Positions 1-14,410 of a DNA stretch of 64,000 nucleotides are shown here, piece after piece. The translations under genes were made by a program, and so were the position numbers. The stretch's first letter is position 1. The number at the start of each line of letters is the position of its first letter. The stretch is from assembly GCA_035041965.1 (NCBI GenBank), contig JAPYMA010000582.1, positions 1 through 64,000 on the forward strand, given 5' to 3'. Source of the stretch: Anisakis pegreffii. Lineage: Eukaryota; Nematoda; Chromadorea; Rhabditida; Anisakidae. The notes beneath the pieces were generated by a model. That model saw nothing but the letters and a program-made list of their open reading frames with translations, was not told the DNA's origin and did no database searches.

Positions 1-2013
1 TCAGATCACCGTGATATTTTTGAGGTTAACGATAACTGTCTATGAAAAATGTTCCTGATGGAGCAATACCGTTATGCTAGCGATTGATCTTGCAGTGTGA
101 ATGTTGTGCAGTTTGATGCGTTTCAGCTGTGATAACATTCATCATAACTACAGCGCATTCCTGCGACGTTTTTAACGAAAACAACGATCATGAAAGAGTT
201 AAATTCATCATGATGACCTGAGATTGCTTACCCGAAAGTCCAAGTGAAAGGGCGAACCAACCCAGTAATTGGAGATAAGCACGCATTCTGGATGACGTTC
301 GGAGTGCTGAACACTCTTGTCAAGTTTATGGCTGTCTTTCGTAATGTCAATTTGATTTTTGTGACATTAGCTATCATGTGAGATTATGACTGAATGTTGA
401 TTATTTTTTCCGTCTTGCTCCATCCTTATACTTTGATATAATTCAAAAAATCTTCTGACGAGGAAACCTCTACAAGCTCTGTTTGCACACAACAGAATAC
501 TCAGTGTAGACTATAAAATACACTTTATTGTCATTTTTTGCATTTGATTTCAACTGATAAGACAGTGAATCTCAGTGACGATTGATCGAAACCGACCAGC
601 GCTCAACGCTTTCCTTGTTGGTGGACACCGACAGTTATACGATTGCTCACGACTTTAAAAAATCCTCTGTTCCCAGTTTTGTTCTGAAGCACACTTTCAA
701 AATTCTTCAGACGGTGTATGCGAGTTCTCCGATCATTTTAGTCTTCTCCAATCATTTTAGTAATTACCAAAATACATGACGACGAAGTCGTGAGAGAAGT
801 TAAGAATCAGATGGTATCCTGAGACTCTACTTTCAGCAAACGATGGTGCATAATTTATTTTCGGTTACAATGAATAACGATAAACCGAGTCCGACATGCA
901 AACGTTATGTTGCATTCAATGAAATTATAATCTGAGAATTGTGACAACTTTACTCATATTGAGTTGTGAGACGATGATAGATTGCTTTTAGAGTAATGAG
1001 GTTTCCATATCAGTTGATGGATTCATCATTGGTCTAACAGAACTCGTTCGTTCATAATGCGCATTCCAGTAACGTTATCGCTAAGGACACTTGCAATACT
1101 GTATGCTTCCACTGGATGGCTCTCATAAGCAACGATGTGTGTGACATTTGGCAGTGCAGAGCAATGCAACACGTCTAAAGCTCAGCTTAAACTTTAACTT
1201 AAGCCAAAGACGATATCTGGACTTAGGATGACTTACGCCAAAATTGTAATTTCAACGGTTTTTCTGTTGTAATATGAATGATCATTTCATGGTAATTGTA
1301 TGTATTCATGGAATGTTCGAACTGAACTGAAACAATAATACCCAGAAATCATTCAATGGCATAAACTATTTCAAGGGGCCCGTCGGGATTGGTGCAGAAG
1401 AACGGAATCACGTCTTAACTTCCATCGACCGGGCTGAAATTATTGCGAATTTTATGACCTACGCTGATTGCATCAACTAGGTATAAAACACCCGATCTAG
1501 AAGTTCTCTCCTCGACACATCGACTATTCTATTGCACACATTAACAAGTGTCATCAGCTATCGTAACAGCTGTCAATAAACGGCATCTTCACGTACCATT
1601 GGCGTAACGTTCATGCGCCTATTTGGCAGCTTAACTCTCGGAACAGCCCGCTATTTTTTCGAGAAGTGATGTCGTGACTTTTAAATCAGGTTTATTTTAC
1701 TCTTTCGGAAGTTCACATTCGGCTGAAATATCCTCACAGAAATCGATTTGTTTGGAAAATCCATTGAATTTGAAATCCACTTTAATTCATCTTTCTCATT
1801 TGGTGATAATGCTGCCTTCAAAACCGTTAAGACAAGCATAGTAACGGCACTATTATATTTAGCAGAATAGTCTATATTTTATTTGGAGTACTCAATTATT
1901 TCGAGTTCAATTATTTAACAGTTCAATGATTTCAAGTAGGCGCCAGATATATGCCTTTCCTCTTTTAAGAACGAATTCACGAAGCACTTAAGCATTTATT
2001 TCTAAGCATACTG
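1..2013. other. Left-edge intergenic region, no gene seen
   Basis: About 2 kb of AT-rich DNA. The only open frame of note is a 65-codon stretch at 582-779 without recognisable similarity, splice context or motif. It probably includes the upstream region of the mS26 gene, but I see no clear promoter element. Confidence 0.6.
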
Positions 2014-2043
2014 TTGTCAAATTCAGATTATCCTTGTATGATC

Positions 2044-3769
2044 ATGTTGTCAACGTCGCCGTTCAATGTAGTGAAACCGTCATGCAGTCGTTTTTTAATT
2101 TGCTCTCCGTTATCTACATCAAATATCCGTCAAATGAGGCGTCGCCCACCCAAACCGGGAAAGCCGCCAATTCTACCACCTTCAAAAAAGGTAACCACAT
2201 AATTTCCGTCTTCCACCATGTTAGAAGTTGGACAAAAGACGCTGTTATCTTTCCAAAAAATATTGCATCAGTTTTTACGCGATATATTTATTTCATCTAC
2301 TTCAAGATGGTTTATCTTTATGATGCTTTCATAACTTCTAGTTTTGATCGCACAGTTGAATTGAGCTGACTGCTTACGATTAGCATTAAGATTGCCAATT
2401 TTCATTACCATATTGTTTTTATTAATCAGTAATTGTAGATGCTATATAATGTTGTACATGTGCCTTGGATGAAACCAGAAGATGTGAAGGAACTGTTGTG
2501 GCGTCGTCATGTGTATAATAATGCTATAATTTCATTGAGGGATGTTTTTAAACGTGAATTAGAACGGAAGGAAGCTGCTGGTATGTTGATTTGTTTGTAA
2601 TGTTTTTGGTGTGTGTGTTCTGTTTGTCATAAGATATTGAACATAGATTAATACGAATTGAAATAATGATTGCGGTCATAATAATAATAATGACAACAAT
2701 ATGTAGGCCTGGGTGTGGCAGCATTGAGGCGTCAAGAAGAAGACGAGCTGAATCGTTTAATCGATGAAAATGAGCAACGCAATCAAGAGGCAGCCAGGTT
2801 ATTCAGTTTAATCCTTATTTGTTTCACCTATTATCAATGCTGAGAATAGTCTGAGCCTTTCAACGCATTCAGTTTTTATACGCAGTACAAATATTTGAAT
2901 CAAATTTAAACTTTTGCTATTGGATATGGGAAAGAAAATTTTTTTCTGTGTCTTCTTGTCCTGAAACATAATCTTTTGTATCAGATCGATTTGTGATTCG
3001 ATTGTTTTCCAATCACTAATCGATTTGATATGATTTGATACAAACGACTGCGTTCCATGCTCCATTGCAATTGTTCGTGACCATTTCAAATAGTCGAAAT
3101 TTATATTTCTTACTGAATTTGTGTAGCAGCGAATGTGAATAACAAATCAGTCCGAAAGTAGAGTTGATGCATTGCGTGAAATGATGTGTGTTCGCACGAT
3201 AAGTTCAACTGATATGTTCAGATTACGTCACGAGAGAGAGGAACAAGAAATGAAGATTACCGAGGAGTCGATTCTGAAAGAAATTGAGGCAGAATTGTTG
3301 AAACGGGAAGAAAACGTACAAAAACGCACCGCAGAAGTTCTTGAAATGGTTCGTTCGTTTCGTTTTAAGTTATTTCATTCCATCGATGCATCCATCGCTA
3401 GAAAGAAATGTGGGTGATAAATGCGTAAATTTGGGATGTAATTATGACATTATTCATCATGACTTCATTTCCTTCATGTAAATTCACTTTATTATGGATG
3501 TTATTGTCATATTCTTAAATTTTCATCCAAAAACTCAGGTGATGAAGAGCAAAAACTTCGTGACAGCCGAGAATTTGGACGAAAAGTTGAAAGAAGCACT
3601 CGATAATCCGGTGGTGTATGATTATGCGATCGATTTAATGGGACATAAAATCTATTCACCTGAACCAAGCAAGTATTTAGAAGGTACTCCAACCAGGCAA
3701 AAAGGTCGACAGTTCGATGTCAGTCTTGGAATGCAGCAAGAAAATAAATCTGAATCTCAAAAATCTTGA
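2044..3769 (+). CDS. mrps-26: Mitochondrial small ribosomal subunit protein mS26
   Basis: Encodes the mitochondrial 28S subunit protein mS26 (MRPS26), a structural protein of the mitoribosome. I read five exons: about 2044-2190, 2439-2580, 2707-2797, 3159-3348 and 3539-3769 (TGA). The N-terminus is Ser/Arg-rich, as for a mitochondrial presequence, then RRRPPKPGKPPILPPSKK. The middle is a long charged helical region rich in Glu, Arg and Lys. The most diagnostic part is the last exon, SKNFVTAENLDEKLKEALDN then YDYAI, which matches the vertebrate MRPS26 C-terminal motif (NFITRENLEARVEAALD...YNWAI). The start is uncertain among in-frame ATGs at 2014, 2038, 2044 and 2134; I prefer an upstream one because it supplies a targeting sequence. 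The exon 4 acceptor is a weak one, placed at 3158 by reading-frame phase, while a better-looking CAG at 3150 is out of phase. The family assignment is firm; exon edges are less so. Confidence 0.85.
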
Positions 3770-6700
3770 TATTAGGTGCATTGTTTTTAGGTTACGAGTT
3801 ACCGTTTTCATTCGAGATTGTATTGCTTGGGAATATTTGCAAGCGACACGCATTTTTCACAGTGCTTTTCAGCTGTGTTTGAAAATTCAAACAGTGATTT
3901 TTGTTATTCATTAGGGGAAAACAAGCTATAGCAAGGTGCAAATTGTATATGAAGTGGGCTGTCAAAAACTCATTTTGCCGATGAATTCCGAGTGCGATTG
4001 TTTGCTGTTCGTTATCAATCGAATACGATAAAATGCGTCAACTATTTCCTTTGCATCGATTGGTTTCATTCGTGCTCATTGTCCATCAATGACTTGTATA
4101 TTTGCGTCACAATCGTGTGACAATTAAACGCTATAATGAACGTTTAATTTGATAACGTTAGATAAGGAAATGTGATAATGTCCGAATAGCACGCAATACA
4201 ATCGCTTTTGAATGCTCAAGCACATTCTCGTCGCAATTGATCGAAATTGTTTTTATCGAATGCTCAAGTCGAATTTTGTTACATCTTACCATATTATCGT
4301 TTCGTATTAATTGGTTCGTATTCTGCAATTGGCTTTCAAGAGCACTTTTTTGTCATTTTTTGACCGATTACCAGATCTATCAAGGATATTCACCGCACGT
4401 ACGTGTTACTTTCTGATATCTTCAGTTGCTAAATTCGCAATAAATATATTTGTTTTCAAGAACAGCTGAATGAATGGTTGTAAATGGCCACTGCTCACCA
4501 ATTTTCATTGCGAGTCAAATTAGCGTCGAAATTTGGTGTCAAATTGCGCATCAATTTTGTTTTAACGTTATTGAATCGAAACCAAAAAACGTGACACGTC
4601 ATAGCACAATGATGACTAATTCAGTGTTGTACTGCTTATAAAATGTTATATGATTGGTTTATTTGTATCTTTCTCGATGTCTCTTCTCTCAAACCAACCA
4701 TCTGCAGCATTTGTGAATGTAAGTATCTTGAGTAGTATTCATCAGTATTTCATTGCTAAATGAATTATTTTTGTTGATTCATCCATCTAATTGTTTAGTA
4801 CTTATCAGGCGATTGATTACTTCATTATTTCCGCCTACGAGTGGTATTTATTTTGTCTTAAACTTATTGATACGGATCAGTGATATGAGTTTAAGTGATT
4901 ATTCACTGAATTTTGAAGATTATATCATAATTGTCGAGTATGATTTTCAATAGGTGCCATTTATTTTAGCTGGAGATTGCGATGTTTTTTGTTTGAACAA
5001 TGAAGTAGAATGATTGGAACGGGCAATAAAGCTTCTGGAAAACATTTGTAGGTTGAGTTGTAATTCTCGTTATGATCGGTAGCGTCGTTTTAGATTTAAT
5101 TTTCTTTTGTTCATTGTTTGTTGTTTGTTTGTTTACGCGTTTTAATTTGTGATTTGTTGTTATTACGTTGAGTTGATAGGGATAAAACTTTATTTTCATC
5201 GACTATTTTTGTGCGATTTCTTGGGAATTCCCCACGGTCGGTTATCGAATACTCGCCGTCACCTCGTGATATCTTCTAGTTTTTACATATTCTTTACGAT
5301 TCTCTATCGGAGTATTCAATGGCAAATTCTCATCTGTGTACATATATAAACTGTGTATAGCCTCCATTTTAAAATGTTTGCCCTTTCTGCTATTTCCAAT
5401 CGTTTTGAGAAATTCGGCGAAAAATGGCACTTCTTCGAATATGGTACTTAAAATTGTTGAAATTTCGTATTTGTAAATGTTTACTTTCTGAACGGTTCTT
5501 GCCTCAAATCAAGAGACGTTTCCCTTTTAAAATCGCTCCATCTCAAAACCGCTCTCATATTCAAACTCCAAAAGTAAAATTTTGAAGTAATCCATTAGTG
5601 ACTCACGGACCAGTGTATCGAACATTCAACAAAAATCCCGAAATCTATGATTCAGTATTTGTGTCTTCACCGGTGAAATCATTTTGCAGTTTGGTCAGTT
5701 CTAGTGACCGCGTGATACCGGCTATCAGCCGTCTTACATCCAATTCTTTCCTTTTCATTTCATTCCAGTTTATCAATTTTTTTCAGTCTGAAATTATTTG
5801 ATGACACATTTCAATTTTGCTAAATTGTTTTTATTACATCATTCATGGAAAGTCCCCTTAATAATTCCGAGTTGATTCTATGATCACGTCTCAGTTTTAT
5901 TTGGTATCATTAAGATTATTAATTATCTTGATGATACACCAATTGATCAATCAATTTTGCTATTGCACACCAATCATCTGACAATGGGACAAACTCGTTT
6001 CATCACTGACTTTGTCTGATACATTTTTTCATTGGTGCGATAATTTTATTTGATTCTTTATTCAGTGACTGAATACAATCTTATCGGAGCGATTTTCTTT
6101 GCATAAACTGCTCCTTTTATCCGGATTTTCGATTTGAGAATATTTCATCAGTTAATGGAATTTTATTGAATTTCTCTTGAGTAAATTTTTGTTTAGCGAT
6201 AATGAAAGTTAATTTGCCATTGAAATGTGTTTTTTTTTCATATTTTTTACGAATATTCTTCTTTTGTTGAGAGGAATTTGGTTGTTAATTTTTCTGCTCA
6301 ATTTCAAGAATTTATTTGAATGAGGGAATGAGGTTGGTTGAAACCAGGAATTGCTTCCATCCAACCAAAAAAAAGAAACGGAAAACTAGATAGTATAAAG
6401 TAGAGGTTTTCATGGGGGAGTGAATTAAGATGACAGTGCTGAAGGGAAACTGAAGAGGTTGGCTTTCTTGTGAGAGCTAAGCGAACTGAGGAATTCCTTG
6501 TGATGTGATTTTTTTTTAATCTGAAGGAATTCCCTCATGGTCAGTTTTTTCAGTTTCCAGTTAATCAGTGACGTTTTGAAAATGTCTACTTGAACGCAAT
6601 GAATTGATTCTCTAGGTACATCTGACGAATTGTTGACGGTAAACTTCTTGATGAACCGGTCAATTTTTCAAGTGTTTTCTGATTTATCGCTAAATAGTTG

Positions 6701-6860
6701 AGAGGGGGAGGAACTGCGATTACGTGCGTTATTGGAAGGGAGAATTGCAGTTTGTCGTGCGATCGGAGAGGGACATGAAGCACAGGAGTACTGATATAAG
6801 GCAATTTATTTACCTAGTGGGGAAGGAAAAATAACTCATTGTCAATTTCTTTTACAGTTT
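3770..6860. other. Intergenic region, no gene supported
   Basis: About 3 kb with short, unconvincing open frames on both strands. A poly-C run lies just beyond it at about 6935-6948. A 53-codon ATG frame at 5424-5585 (basic, hydrophobic start) has no splice or similarity support. Confidence 0.5.
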
Positions 6861-6862
6861 TA

Positions 6863-6904
6863 ATGAGGAAAGTATTGAATTTTGAAAACATTGATTCAGA
6901 AGGG
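6863..6904 (+). other. Tentative first exon of the WIP-like gene
   Basis: A TTTTACAG acceptor (possible trans-splice site, ending at 6857) is followed by ATG and 14 codons, MRKVLNFENIDSEG, then a GT (gtagtt). Joining this to an exon starting at 7288 keeps the frame and would provide the missing start codon. There is no similarity support, so this is only a candidate. Confidence 0.2.
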
Positions 6905-7285
6905 GTAGTTCTTCGTGCCACCCTTCTTCCTTCCTCCCCCCCCCCGTCACCTCTCCCCCATCTACGAATACGTATAGAATGGCTTGTACAAATTTATTTC
7001 GTGGCGAGTTTTCGGATCGAAGTCGTTACAGTTTGTTAGGTTGTTAATTTATTAAATATAATCATATTGCTTGTGATCATTGATATACTCATGGCTGAAC
7101 GTTCCATCATATTCATATGCATTGTTAATCGCGCACGCTCGACACAATTTTCATGTGATACGTCGATATATATGAGTAAATATTTGATTTTTTGATGAAT
7201 CGAATCTGTTCTTCTGGAATGTTTAATCGGTTGTTCTGATGTCTTTTTGGATATACCTATTTTACGACGTGTCAGAATTTTTCAG

Positions 7286-10200
7286 AGAACATTCCTACGG
7301 ATCCAAACTGCACTCGCTCTGTATCTTCAGTAGAGGCGTCGTCAAAATCGGAGGAACTGAAAGTGAATAATGCACGTACCTCCCCGCCACCGCCACCCCC
7401 GCCCCCGCCCCCGTCATCATCCGCATTCGGTGGTGCCTCGGTGAGCAGACCCCCGCCGAAAACCAAAGAACGAGATAAATTGCTTCATGAAATTCATGCT
7501 GGAGCTAGACTTCGAAAGACGGTCACGAACGATCGCTCAGCGCCTTTAGTCGGTGGACTGAAACCGTCGATTACAGCTTCGAGTTAATATTTTTCATTCA
7601 TTCTCTTGTTTATTGCTTATCTCGCTCTTTTAATTACTGATCTTTTTAATCATTATTTCAAATTATTTTAAACTACTGATGTGTCTCGAATCAATTTTTG
7701 ATTGTTGGTATATTGTGATCGTTGTGCATTTGTATCGAGAAATTAATCAAATTTATGATTAGTAAATTTCTCGTAAACAATTTTCTTGATTACAAAGTTT
7801 TTCGTAAACAAATTTACGAGAAATCACAGGTGTGACGAGTTTTTTTTCTTGAAGTGATTACAAAGGCGCTGAGAAAATAATGTTTTTACTGATGAGTGCG
7901 AAAATGTTCATAAGAAGTAATGCAGGAGGTGGTGCTGGAGGAGGGAGTGCGATTCGAGGAGGTGTATCGGGAGGACAGGGTATCGCACTCCACCCGATGA
8001 GTCCTGCCAGTGGCGGCAGCCTCTTCATCAACGGTCTTCCAAAAAAACCGTCGGATAATAAGAAAACAATGTTATTTAATAATGGTAAGTCTTATTCGAT
8101 TTTTTTTGGTTTGATTTGATATTGGTCGTTTTACGCGATGCTTTAGTGCAGTCAACGAGTTGTTGTAATTTAACTGTCAAGTACAAGTTTCCATTATAAA
8201 TACACCTGAATTCTTTCATGAATTTATTACCTTTAGCTTCATATGTCGAATCTTGTTATCATCTTACGTCTACAGCGGTGTATTTGTGAATTTTTTTGTG
8301 AATATATTAAGATTAATGTATAACAGCCTCGTAGAGCATTCTTGTCTTTTAAATTTCTTAACGTGTTCAAAATAATAGTGGTTAAGTATTACGTGTGTGT
8401 TCGATTTTTTGTTACCTGGAAAAGAAGCTCTCTTACAATTAGTTATCTAGTAGGATCGCTTATTTAGGTACTCATTTAGAATTTAGAATAACTATTGTTT
8501 GAAAATTTGATGTTCAAAAGTGAATTGAAATTTAATCGGAGAATGCCAAATGTCGATGAATTCATGCAGTCTGACGGATATTTGCGCTGAAATGACATAA
8601 TTATACAATTTCATAAGCCAGTATACATGCACTATTGAATCAGTGTCACAGATGATTTTTTAATGCCTGGTTTTATTTGAATGAATCGAATTAAGTTATA
8701 TTATATTCCATTTAAAATGCATTTTCGTTTTGACTTTTGTGTGTGAAATCTAGTTTTGATTATTATTCATAATCGTATCGCATTGCATTTATGTGTTCGC
8801 TTTTTGTGTTTGTTCGTGTGTTGAAGTATGTGTGTATGTGTACTTTATTGCTTTAGTTCATATGGTGTAGAGTTTCGGTTATTATTTAATGTTAGTGTCG
8901 TTGTGAACTTGTCACTTTCTAAGCGCTATTTATTGAGCATGGCAAGTTTTATTGTGCGGTGGTTTTAGTTTCATTGCGTTGTTAAAGTTGTTATTCAGCA
9001 ATGAGCGGAGATCTGTTTCGTGAAGAAAGGTGCTGTGATACTTAGTTTTGGTGATGATAGCAGAAATTTCATTGCTAGCCAGAAGCGTCCTCTGGTAATA
9101 GTTTTCATACTGAGTCCATCCGAAAGCTGTTCTTTTTCTGTTCTTCTTTTTCTTCATTTTGAGCTTTTATTCGCCTCGAAAAAAATACCGATGACTGATT
9201 CAATCATCTCAGAGTGCGAAGGGGTATTGTGGCATTCAAAACCACTACTCCCATATTGAGATGTAATTATCGAGCGATTGTCATCAGAATAGTATGAAAG
9301 ATGTTCTCTTCCATATTTGGTTATTTTATCGTTAAAATGTTGATGAGTAACGTTTGGGATTTGTGGTCATCTGACTGATGAATATCCTAGCAACTGCATA
9401 TTTTGAGATGTTCGTGTGCACACACACAGCTTTTGAACGGCAGCATTACTTTCTTTCTCTATTTTAAGCTGCAAATCAAGGAGCGATCCGACCAAGATTA
9501 CCAGCCATGCCCAAGCCATCATCCACACCGCATTTTACCGAGAATAAATCAAACGTCAACAATTTGAAGGCTGCATTTGATGCGCCATATTCTGAACAGG
9601 TATTATTTGTTTACTGCGGAACAATTCGCTCTAATAATAATATTTTGAGAAGTGATATTAATTTTCTTCATTTATATTGACTTTATTATGTAGTTGTAAT
9701 TCTTAAGAGGACACTAACTTGCATATGCTACGAATAATTAATTTGATGAATACTAACTTTAGAAGACCTCATCAGCACCGAATTTGGATACAACAAGCGC
9801 AAATCCAGGATCTGGAGTGTCCTCTTCGATTGCTGAACGTGTTGAATTGCTGAGTCAGGTTATTAGACAGTGGAATTATTGAATTTAGTGATATACAAAC
9901 GCTAATTTTGTTGACATTATGCGGTGCATTGTATATTACGCTGATTCCCTACAGAATTTTGTTTTTTGGTCGCGTTTATATTGCAATTACGAGAGAAGAA
10001 AATCTCAGCACTGAAAGTGTTCAAATAATGAGTTCAGAAATTAATTGTTCAGATCTTCAAACGGTGTTTTGTTTCGGTGTTAGATAAACGATAGAATAAT
10101 TGATCTTCAATGAATTTTTTTCATACTTTCCGATTTTTCAAGAAATTTTCAATTCAGAAGCTATCGTCAGGAAGTGGTATGTCATCTGAACCTGAGACTT

Positions 10201-11707
10201 CATCGAATCAAGCGACTGCTGCTACAAGCAACAGTCCATCGTCTATAGTTAGTTCACGTCTCGAACATTTCAATAATCAAGTGAATATTTGTTATTTTAT
10301 TACTTCTTTCAATATATGGCATCCATTCCGTCACTGGAATTATTGCACTTCTCATACCAACATTTTGACGTATAATCATGCGTTTAAAATGGCTGATAAT
10401 GGTGAAATTGAGTATGGATTAATATCGTAATAATTCATAGATAAATGGTAAAAGTAATCCTAAATCGCGGATTCAAGCCCCTTTAGTGGGTGAATGATTT
10501 GAATGGTGTACTAGTTTCATTAATGAGTTAAAGACAATAATGAATCGATTGCAGAATGCTCGTCCCTCGCTGGCGCCGCCACCCACTCCTTCAGCGAAGA
10601 TGAAACCAGCTCTTCCGAATGCTGCTCCATTCGTACATAAAACCACACCACCATCATCATCAAAATTCAATGCGATGAGGAGTACGTCCGTTTCCGATCA
10701 ACGACCAATAATTAGAAGAGCTAGTTCAGAGGTTCGTTTTCGTCATTTATATTCGATAATCGTCGATTTTTGTCTAACTGATTTGTTTGGAATCAACACC
10801 AGTCTATAATTCTTTATTCAATTCATCATTAATTTTAGTAGTAATCATGATAAATCAGTTTTGAATGATATAAGTTCTGCTGAGCAGTTTGATCGTGTAC
10901 ACAGCGTTTAGTGATATTTGTAAACGTTTAACTGTTTTTGTTTACTTCTCAGAAATTCTTTCTTTCAACCTACGATTCTCTGCTTATTAATGTACACATC
11001 TAAAAATCACGAAATGCGTTGCTTGATTATGTGTTATGCAGTATCGACATCAAGTGGTGGCATGCGGAACACTGATCGTTGATTAGATCCGAGTATCATT
11101 CTTGTTTGAATACTCACTTTGGCGAACGGTATTAATGAGATCGAAATTCACTGATTCTCAATTTCAGGACATTCGATCACCTACAAAACTGAACACACCG
11201 CCCGCACTACCAGCCAACCCACCGAATTCGTCTCGCATCGTCAAACCAGCACACCGTCCCCCACCACCGCCCGGTCAACCAGCACGCCTCAACCAACAGT
11301 TTCCCAACCCGTCCCCTCCCGCACCTCCTCCACCCCTCCCATCTCAGGCAACATTACCTCATGCATATATCCCTAATAATGCACCAAACACAACCCCTTC
11401 CAGTGCTCCATTCAAAAAGATCGACGAGGATAACGATGACGATGCACCGCCCCGTCCGCCACCTCGAGGTGCTTCTTACGGCATCAGTACAACAACAACA
11501 GTCACTACCGTTACAACAAAAATTAATAAGAATCTTATCAATAACAACAATATCATCAGCAACAACAATAACGCAAATGATCTGATGGATCGATTCACAT
11601 TCATTCCAATCTCTGAGTTGCCACCACCGAATTTATTTACTGGATTTAAGAAGATTTACGATAGTCAGGCGAATAAACGGAGTGCTGTTAATGCTATTAA
11701 TGGATAA
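7286..11707 (+). CDS. wip-1: WIP/verprolin-family WASP-interacting protein (WH2 domain)
   Basis: Actin-regulatory adaptor that binds WASP and actin. Seven exons join in frame: 7286-7552, 7926-8084, 9469-9599, 9763-9858, 10158-10280, 10555-10731 and 11168-11707 (TAA), about 497 codons. Exon 1 carries a run of ten prolines then a WH2 motif, RDKLLHEIHAGARLRKTVTN followed by DRSAP, matching WIP (LLSDISKGKKLKKTVTNDRSAP). Next comes a Gly-rich segment, as in WIPF1, then Ser/Pro-rich linkers and PPPPGQP-type proline stretches. The C-terminus has DRFTFIPISELPPP and later KKIYDSQ, which corresponds to the WASP EVH1-binding element of WIP (RFYFHPISDLPPP). No in-frame ATG lies in the first recognised exon, so the start is in an upstream exon (candidate at 6863). 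Family call is strong; the C. elegans-style symbol is by orthology inference. Confidence 0.85.
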
Positions 11708-14360
11708 TTTTTTAATTTTTCAGTTTGTTTTAATTTGTCATTATTTGTTGGTTATTTGCTATATTATGTTGTGACAATGTCACGGCTGGTTCACGTCCAT
11801 AACTGAGTAAACTTTAATGGAGCCGTTTTGTTGGACCACTCAGGCGGATTAAATTACAATGAACTGTTGGATACCTTAACCCGGAGTAGAGCTTGATTTG
11901 TGTGTGGCAATAACTTTTTTCTTGATTTCTATGGCAACAGTAAAAATAATACTGCTGGCATTGGTCGTAATGATATAGCAATAACTGCATGCTCGTATCT
12001 TAAATGCTTTATGCTAATGTTTCGTCATTGTGTTGTGTTTTGTAAAATCTTTTGTGATGCCTTTTAACTTATGTATGTTAATTGAATGATGTTGGTTTTG
12101 TGGATATATCTAATTTTAGGATGTGGATACATACGTATACGTTCATGTTTCAGTCATGTAATATTTCTATTTCCAAAAGCTATTGCAAGCATGTTACATG
12201 TGACGAACACATTTCTTTAAGTTATTCTTCCGTTGTTTTCACTCTGTTTTTTGTTTTTGCCTTCTGAATTCTGTCTGTGTGCATTTTGAGATCAATTTTT
12301 GAAATGATTTTCATGCCTCATACCAACACTAATCCACTTCAAGTGTTTGCATTCGGTTTTTTAATGGATTCAAAAGTTTTCACCGTCGTATTTTTTTATT
12401 TATTTTAAATTTCTTCATTTGAAGAATGCATATTGAATATGTGCATTGTTTTCATAAATGTGTATATTCATTATAATAATGTTTTATTGTTTTTTGCTAT
12501 TAATTCTCAACTGTGATTTTATGTATTCTCAAAATTTTATCACTGAATTATTTCCCAGTTGGATATCTCATTCTCATGCAAAATCGATGAACAGCAAAAA
12601 TTGAGAAGAAATTTAAAGTTGAAAAGATTTTTCGACGATAACGATTTCTTGTGCTATTTCTTGATTTAGTTTATAGAGATAATCTGGTGAAAATAACATC
12701 CATTCGGTATTTGAAGTTGGATACGTTTTGATTTTATTTGAGCATTTGTTTCTATAATCTCATGTGAAAATATGAAAATGAGAAGAACAAGTGCATGTGT
12801 TGCTTTAAAGATGCGAATTTAAGAAATTGAATTTTGTGTGTTTTATTTGATTAACGTATTTGTATCAAATGTTTATGCAAATATACTGTGACAATTATTA
12901 TTATAGATTTTCTGTGAATCTATCGTTTTTATAACCGTTTATCGTTCCTGTGTATAAGTGACATTTGAAAGTTTTCCGAATTCCAAACATCATTATCACC
13001 GTCTCCAATCTTCGTTATCGGCCAATCAAATTTGCTTATGTAAGCCACTAATCACTTGCAATTTGCCTCTTTTTTTGATATTTTATAACTGTGCGTTACA
13101 TTTATGTTTATTATCATCATTTTGTCACGTTCAATTTTGAATATTCTCAATGAATTGATGTACAATTAATGAAGTAAACGAATAAATTTTATCGAAATAT
13201 TATACGCTTCGATTCATCTAATTAAATGGTTTTTTCTCGCCTAGCCATCGTTTTATTCTTCAGAATGTTTTTTGCTTTCAACGTTGTTCTCTTATAGTTA
13301 GCTTTTTTTGCAGTAGAATGTCGACGAAATTTGAATTTCTCTATTTAAAGTGCTTATTATCGTTGGTGAAATGAGACAGGTGTTGAATAGATATTTGGAA
13401 AATTGATTAAATAATAGACATGAGTGGTTGTTTTTCTGATGAGGGAAGGAAAACAGAGTTGTGCAATAGCGTGCTATCCACCACTTCGTTAGCTGTGGAG
13501 TAGCTGTTGCGCTAGTTAGCAAAGTAGCGGAATAGCATGCTACTGCTTACCTCTGGAGGATGGTACAATAATGCCCATTGCCGTTTGTGTCCTAACAAAA
13601 CATTACCTCATTCGTGATTCTTTAAACTGCTCATAGACCTGAAAGCAGTCATGTGAAGTGCTATTGTTACTGACAATGGTTTATCGAGCATAGTTGTAAG
13701 TCGTAAGTTCGGGGTCTTTCCGGCAGAAATGTGAACATTTAAGAAAAATGTCATTTTCATTGCTGACACAAAAATGCACACTGGACACTAGACTAGTGAG
13801 TTCAAGTAATGAATGGTAGTGAGAAAGGCGAGAATAGCTGAAAAAAGGCTTATCACTAATTTTTAATCTTGCTAGGAAAACAGAAAACGTAGGTCTACGA
13901 AAAGTGCCGCATTAAAGAGGTGGTGCATTGATTCCGTATCCGTTTAATCGCAACCCCCCCCCGCTCCTCCTAGTATACAATTGAATCAGTTTTGGTGTTA
14001 TGTATTGAACAGAGGTAATATTGTTACTTGGACGTCGAGTGGTTGTTTTGTCAATCGTTGCGAGCGATCGGCGGAATATTTATATTACTAGAGTTATGAT
14101 TATGTATTGGATTGATATTTGGCTACGATTAATTATGCAAAATATTCATGGCAACTAGTTAATTACTCGGTTGTGTTCGCTTGGCCTGCTCGCCTAGCCA
14201 GCCAAGTGGCGTAAATTGAGGCTAAAACAATATACACGGAAACGTGTGCATTGTGGCCAGCAACGTTACAAACGTTTGATAGCCTGGCCAGTCCAGGTAA
14301 TCCAGGATATTGAACAGAAGGCAAATGTTTGGATTCGAATTCGGACTGAAGTTGTTTTCA
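11708..14360. other. Intergenic region between WIP-like gene and MED11
   Basis: Presumably holds the WIP 3' UTR at its left end. No coding exon is supported. A compact block rich in TAGC steps lies at about 13456-13550, and a C-run at about 13954-13963; neither is assigned. Confidence 0.5.
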
Positions 14361-14361
14361 G
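14352..14361 (+). promoter_or_regulatory. Candidate spliced-leader acceptor upstream of MED11
   Basis: TTGTTTTCAG ends 49 bases before the MED11 start codon at 14411, with no upstream coding exon. In nematodes such a TTTCAG close to an ATG is the usual trans-splice site. The assignment is inferred from position and sequence only. Confidence 0.4.
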
Positions 14362-14410
14362 CCCGTTGAAGAGTATTAACACGGTTGGTTCAGCAATAAG
14401 CAGCTATCGA

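Noticed and set aside
5424..5585. 53-codon basic open frame MALLRIWYLKLLKF...
   Set aside because: No splice context, similarity or neighbour supports it.
7272..7466. Minus-strand Gly-rich open frame
   Set aside because: It is the reverse of the proline codons in the WIP exon.
7889..7904. CTGATGA-GTGC-GAAAA, hammerhead-like core in a WIP intron
   Set aside because: Stem III is offset by one base and no stem I could be drawn, so it is likely a chance match.
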